The notes under the pieces were generated by a model. The model was not told the DNA's origin and ran no database searches. It saw only the letters and a list, made by a program, of their open reading frames with translations. 64,000 nucleotides of DNA, from the NCBI GenBank assembly GCA_015680685.1, contig MNCI01003794.1, positions 48,462 through 112,461 of the forward strand, written 5' to 3'. Source of the stretch: Gnetum montanum. Its lineage: Eukaryota > Streptophyta > Gnetopsida > Gnetales > Gnetaceae. This document shows positions 58,841 through 64,000 of this stretch, piece by piece. Every line of letters begins with the position of its first letter. The first letter of the stretch is position 1. Made by a program: the position numbers and the translations under genes.

Positions 58841-61002
58841 GATGGATTTTCATGAATCATCACCTTGTTAGAGATACTAGAGGGTGTAATTCATTTTTTC
58901 CTTCACTAATTTTATCTCTGTTTCATTTACCTCGAGCATGCCTACCTACTCCATGTAATGATTTTTTACCTTTTTATATTTTAGAACCTCATTCTTCTAG
59001 ACAATGATCTTAATAACTATCCTTTGGCATATGTCAAGCACCTCCTCCATCAACAAATTCATGTTTTCTATAGCCAATCTCCTCATATCCTAATTCACCC
59101 TAGCAAGTTATTATTGTTGCTACCTAAGGTATTTCATTAATTATTATTTTTGTATCTCTATCTTTAGTAGGTGCTAGTTTTCTTTGGTCAATAATTTGTT
59201 CTCATTGCACATCTTGAAGAGGTCATTGTTTGTAGTAGTAAGCATGGTGTTTGATAATGATGCTTCCCACATCACACTTTCTTTTACATTCTTGGACTTC
59301 TTTAGTTTCCCTTAAAGTTTTTGAAAAGCTTCATTTCTTATTAGTTTAGGTTGTAGAATGGTAGGATTAGATAAGTGGGCTCTCAAATCAAAAACATTCA
59401 TTACCAACATTCCATTAATGTTGGTAGCTTCTTCTAGTTATGATTATATGAGTAGGAGCTTGTCCCTTGTCTCTAATAGCTCTAATTGGATTACAAAAAT
59501 GCCTTCTAGAATATTGAAAATTTTTAGAGTCAATTTTCTAGATACTACTAGTCATTCAAGCACCCCCCAATACTGAGCTACTATCATCTTCCTACTTCCA
59601 GTTCTTGTTGATACCTAGACATTTTCCATGGTAGTAATATCATGCATAGATGCTATAGATGCCATTAGAACTTTATTGACTCTATTAGTAACCATCTTAG
59701 TAGCTATATCCTAGTTCTTGTATGTTATGATTAGGACTATTGCACCTTCCCCTTGTTCAAGAATCCTAGAGAAGACTATGACATTACCTAAAATTTTAGA
59801 AAAATATTTAGCAAGTAAGGATACCTCATGTTATTTTTATTGAGGTTAGTACAAATAGTATCCTAGGATTTTTGTAAGGAGAATAAATTTCTCAAGTCAT
59901 CCACTAGCTAGCTGATGATTATTGTCGCCTCATTTAGATGACTTATGGCTATATAATAAACTAATGATTCACCATCACTTCTTGATTCTTGCTATTGCTA
60001 CTACTCCCTAAGTCTCCTTAGGCATTCATGAGTAATAGATGTTTCTTATGCAAGTGATGCTAGTGACGGCGCTTCCTCCTAAAATTTGATAAGTAACTTA
60101 TCTTCATCTCTTGCCATGATGTGACAAGAGCCTTGTGGAGTGTGTCATTGGTGTAGTGAGCTATCTCTTCTCTTCTACATAATTTTCTGATTAAGCACAA
60201 AAAGGAAAATGTCTTCTTATCCTTTTCATTGTCCTTAAATATTTTCTCAATTTCTAAGAATATTAATCATGGTAGGGTGATTGAGAATTTCGTACTTAGA
60301 GTGACACATGCATATGTGAAGAAAGTTGTAATTTTTCTTAGTGATATTATAGGATTTAGGTGGTAGACTGCAATTTTGAAAGAAATTATTTCCACCTTAG
60401 TGAGTGAAACATAATCCTTATGGTCCACTCCACAACATCTTTGTATCTACTCCTTTTAACTTTTTCATTAACCTAGTAAGATTCTTTTATGAGCCTTGCC
60501 CAAATATTTGGAAATTTCAAGGCCTCCATTAAGGCCTCTCAGAGTAAGAGATGATATTGTTATTTATTTTGACTATTTCATCTCTTTTATGGTTGTTGCA
60601 AAAGAGATACATTTCTTCTAGGTATCATTCTACATTATTAGAAATGGTGGGTCATATTGAGAATACTTGCAATTGGACCTAGATCTCCTTAGGTGTTAAC
60701 TTAAGGAATGGTCCAAAGTCTTGTTCTTAAAAATCCATGCTCTAGATCTCCTTGTTATGAATGTTTTCTAGCCATGCCTTTATTAAGATGACTTCTCCAT
60801 TTGGCTTGGGTCTAGGTACTTCATCTTACCTAGACTGTCCAGTTTCAATGGTGGAAATTTGTCAAACAAATTTTACCTTTGGTTCCTCTCATAGTGGTCT
60901 AGTATCATGTGTTGCCTCAATAGCTTGCTTTGGTTATTGCTAATGTTGTTATTCTCGACCTTCTCTTGGATGCTTTTCCTTAGGTTCTGATGGTCCACTC
61001 AT
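58841..61002 (-). pseudogene. aORF of element D, 5' part
   Basis: It starts at ATG 61002 (MSGPSEPKEKHPREGRE, then a stop), directly after a CTTAG acceptor. The frame is heavily broken. It aligns in order with B's aORF: for example 60960-61020 with 7140-7190, and the segment around 60460-60240, whose frame gives pieces like those of B near 6640-6400. It is probably the same putative plant transposon-type protein. F separates it from its 3' part (33788-34633). Confidence 0.45.
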
Positions 61003-61040
61003 CTAAGTGTAGGTATCCTTAGATCATCCATTATTAGCTC
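61000..61040 (-). promoter_or_regulatory. Splice acceptor with branch-point-like sequence before D's aORF
   Basis: GAGCTAAT (61040-61033, element strand), about 25 bases, then TACCTACACTTAG directly followed by ATG 61002. Its presence in the only element with a polymerase suggests the arrangement is ancestral. Confidence 0.5.
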
Positions 61041-61979
61041 AAATTTAAAAAATATATCTATGAATCCCTTAAGTGATTGTAGATCTCTAGGATTTCAAGC
61101 CCTAAGGTAGTTAAGTCTTTTTAGTTTTTAATTTTTAATTAATTTATGATATCTTAGTTATATTTTAACTACCTATGGGATGTTAGAATTTGTTTAAAAA
61201 ATGATATTCAATGCCCCCATGATGTAGAGCTCAACTCTGAAAGCTCATAGGATAAAAAATGAGTGAAATTAGATATTCAAATGGAAACTTATCACTATTA
61301 TAAGGTTCTAGGCTTTGGGAATAATAAAAAATCCCTACTTATTTGAGAAAAATGATGCAAAATAGTTAAGTATCATATGTATTTATAGATTTTTTATGTT
61401 GCATTGACAAAGATGCATTAGTGTATTTGACTACATTGATGGGGATGCATCAACATAACTACTTGCTAGAATTTTTACTTAAAAAACTTAGTTAAAGTTA
61501 GGAAATTTAAAGCAATATAGGGATCAAATGAGAGTCAAAAGGAAGGTCTAGGATTAAGGACAATAATCATAAAGTTCCAATCATAAAGTTACAACATGAG
61601 TAATGATACATCCACAGAGCTTAATGGAACTCATAAGAGAAGCTTAACGAATTAACAAATTCTTTTGATATCACACCCTTTTCCATTTCCTCCTAATCCT
61701 TTCCTGTTCCATGATGTGAATCTCTTATTAATAAAAATGGAGAAATAGATGTTGCAAACTCACTACCTTACACCATAGTGTACCTAATAAATCATTAATA
61801 TAGAACATAATTCCAATAATAAGGTTGACCTATACATTAAAAAAAATAACCATATGTAGTGCATTAATAATAATAATTGTATGAATTTAAAAAAATAAAT
61901 GAATTAAAGAAATAAAATATTAAAAGAAATAAAGTCATTAAAAGATTTTATCTATTACATGTTAAGAAATATATACGTA
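61041..61979 (-). other. Non-coding stretch of element D between integrase and aORF
   Basis: It resembles B 7221-7700 in its first half (for example 'cccccatgatgtagagc' against 'cccccatgataaagagc'). The GGATCC block is not clear here. It includes A/T-rich runs at 61830-61960. Confidence 0.55.
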
Positions 61980-63900
61980 AATGGGCTAGTTGGATCGTAG
62001 ATCTTCATGGCTTCAGAAGGAAAGGTAGAATGTATGATGTATGGTTCCTCTCATAATGTTTGGAATTTTTTTATTAAGATAAAAGAGTAGGATTCTAATA
62101 AAGAACCTTTTCTCCTAGTTTGAAATTCAACCTTTCGAATCTTAGCATCATGATGTTGTTTGTTGTATGTCTTATACACTTAATTCATCATGAGGGCCAT
62201 CCTTCTATTTTTATCTAGAACATTAACAATCATTAATTATTCTTTCTATGCTAGGTTGATGTCTAGGTTGAGCTCACATGCAATGTTTAGTATGTGAAGT
62301 TAAATTTGGATTGTAAGTTTGGGCAACTTATTGTACACTAGCTCATAGGGAAAGTAGCGTAGAGGAATTTTTCATGTGGAGGGATATGTCCAAAGTTATC
62401 ATTGAGTTTTATGTTGTAATCTTTCCTATATTTTTTGATTATCCTAGTTAGGATGCATGTTATCTCCATATTTATTATCTCTACCTAACTGTTGGCTTGG
62501 GGATGATAAGGTGTTTTAAGTTTATGCTCCATTCCTAAGTGTTGCATTAACTTTCTAAAGATAGCACATGTGGAATGTGTTCCATTGTTTGAAATTAGTA
62601 TATGAGGCTTACCAAATTTTTTTATCACTTATTGTTGAAAAATTGAGTTGCAGTGATGGAAGTATAGTTGGTGACACCTATAACATTAGCTCATTTTGTA
62701 TACTAATCAATGATAATAATAATATAAGAATTCTCATTGCACATTAGAGAGATGGAATTGTTGAAGTTAATCCATCATAGATTGAAAGGCTTTAGTGGTA
62801 GTTATTCCTCCATGTTGTTGATAACATTCACATGAATGGATGAAGTGATGTACATCTCTAAATATCATTGGTCAAAAATATCCTACCATTATAATTTTTA
62901 TGGCTACTTTCTAGCATAATGGCCCTCACAAGATCCCTTGTGAGCATCTTAGAGAAGCTTAGATTGATCATCATCAGGCATATACCATTGTACTAAGCCA
63001 TCAACATAAATTTTGTAAAGATTTTATTCTATTCCCATGTAGTGATTAATCTAGTGGAGGAACTATTTATTTCTCATATGATATCATTTAGTATAAGTCT
63101 CTTGTGTGAGTAGATAACAAAGAAAATTAGTATACTAAGCGATGGCTCTCTAATGCATGGCCATAAAAATTTTAAGAAAAAGCAACTCATCAAGGAATTG
63201 GTTACAAAGAGACTCTTCATCAATCTTGTTATTTCATCTCAAGCAAGACATATGATCTACAACTATATTCTCGATTCAATTCTTATAAATCATTGTAAAA
63301 TTGAATTCTTGTAGTATCATCAATCACCATGTGATACAGGGACTCACCACTAGCTTGTTCAGTAGAAAATGAATAGCACTATGATCAGTATGCATAAAAA
63401 CAAGATATTCAAGCATGTAGTTCATGGATTTTTCAAGAGCATACACCACTACCATTAATTCCATCTCTATTGTGATGTAGTTTAGCTATGCATTTGTAAT
63501 GCTTATGCTCATACAATGGATATACTATGGAAGTTTCTAATCATTGGATTGTGTGAATACTACCCCAAGGAAAAATTAGATGTGTCTATCATGATATGAA
63601 AGAGCTTAAACTATTCTAGTGCTTATAGAATTGGTGTTTTCATAAGCTTCTATTTCAAGAGTTGGAATGCATGTTTGCATCCTTCAATCAATTCAAATAG
63701 TACATCCTTCTTGTTTAGTTCTACGAATAGCTCAGTCATTTTGAAAAAATTCTCAATAAATCTTCTATAGCAATCGGTATTTCTAAGGAAGGATATAACA
63801 TCTTAAATTATTTGAGGTTGCCTTTTGATCCCTTAGATCACTCTTATCTTCTCTGGGTCTTCCTCAATACCCTTTTCTCAAATCCAATTTCCTAGGACAT
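61980..63900 (-). pseudogene. pol of element D: reverse transcriptase end, RNase H, integrase
   Basis: Reading the minus strand from 63900: EKGIEEDPEKIRVI and RNTDCYRRFIENFFKMTE (end of the reverse transcriptase, comparable to the FLG..GFYRRFI.NFS motif), then about 63410-63330 HTDHSAIHFLLNKLV (RNase H), about 63260 IVVDHMSCL (the VADHLSRL motif between RNase H and integrase), and about 62630-62430 KFGKPHILISNNGTHSTC and KTPYHPQANS, stop, VEIINMEI (integrase core; the second catalytic Asp in the SDGG-type motif is Asn, the Glu is retained). A C-terminal piece is YELVYNKLPKLTI. Many stops and frameshifts; nonfunctional. Ty3/gypsy, Athila/Tat branch. Confidence 0.85.
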
Positions 63901-64000
63901 ATTATTTTTAAAACCTACTTAAGAAGATTATCTAATGGATTTTTTGCTAATTAATCTTTAGATTAATCTTCACATATTATTTTAAAACCTACTTAAGAAG
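63901..64000. repeat. Short direct repeat at the right edge
   Basis: The string 'aaaacctacttaagaag' occurs at about 63911-63927 and again at the end of the window (to 64000), preceded both times by 'atattatttt', an offset of 73 bases. It interrupts the reverse transcriptase frame of D and may be a local duplication. Confidence 0.6.

Larger units (their letters stand above)
26511..64000 (-). mobile_element. Element D, Athila/Tat-like Ty3/gypsy element, 5' end outside window
   Basis: The outermost element on the right. Its 3' LTR is 26511-26908 plus 33323-33773 (split by E); its interior is 33774-34633 plus 58841-64000 (split by F and its contents). On the minus strand the order is reverse transcriptase end, RNase H, integrase, non-coding stretch, aORF, PPT, LTR. 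The ADHLSRL-like motif after RNase H (VDHMSCL) and the additional ORF downstream of integrase point to the Athila/Tat branch. It is the only element here with recognisable reverse transcriptase, RNase H and integrase. 5' LTR, PBS and gag lie beyond the right edge. Confidence 0.75.

Noticed and set aside
1-64000. Host protein-coding genes
   Set aside because: No frame outside the mobile elements shows a recognisable domain or exon structure; all longer ORFs map to retroelement proteins, their antisense or LTR sequence.

Overview
The window looks like intergenic heterochromatin from a large, AT-rich seed-plant genome. I found no host gene, rRNA, tRNA or CRISPR array. Nearly every base can be assigned to LTR retrotransposons, or fragments of them, inserted into one another. 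The plant call rests on Ty3/gypsy Athila/Tat-type proteins, primer binding sites (PBS) complementary to plant tRNA-Asp, and the nested architecture. I cannot name a species.

Layout (letters are mine). Element A (+) enters from the left edge (1-2217, 12684-12717) and ends in a 3' LTR at 12718-13783. Element B (-), 2218-12683, is inserted just before A's polypurine tract (PPT). From 13784 to 26510 lie three copies of an unidentified repeat X: X1 (+), X2 (-) and X3 (+). X2 is split by element C (+), 17719-23932. Element D (-) starts at 26511 and runs off the right edge. D's 3' LTR is split by element E (-), 26909-33322. D's interior is split by element F (-), 34634-58840. F's 3' LTR is split by element G (-), 35245-52446, and G's gag is split by element H (+), 40665-50772. 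D contains F, F contains G and G contains H, so four elements are stacked, with target-site duplications (TSDs) visible for F, G and H (and for C and E elsewhere).

A, B, C, D, E and G share one design. Their LTRs have TGATGA...TCATCA-type ends, and a tRNA-Asp PBS is seen where the 5' end is present (B, C, E, G). A gag follows (visible in B, C, E, G), then a long non-coding stretch with a conserved GGATCC-containing block (clear in all but D), and a 3' open reading frame (called aORF here) whose ATG directly follows a splice-acceptor-like AG. They differ in how much pol remains. C and E have gag only, like the TR-GAG class of non-autonomous elements. B and G have gag plus retropepsin. D still shows decayed reverse transcriptase, RNase H and integrase. 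H is a different Tat/Ogre-like element with gag plus protease, no reverse transcriptase and several tandem arrays. F has 3.4-kb LTRs around an interior of only about 0.3 kb.

All coding regions carry stops, frameshifts or insertions, many consistent with C-to-T decay, so I annotate them as pseudogenes. There is one 125-base gap of N (30195-30319) and one isolated N (55826). The most interesting points are the splice acceptor at the aORF start of six elements, the conserved non-coding block, an antisense reading frame shared by C and E, a short variant zinc knuckle in Gag, and the unidentified X repeat.
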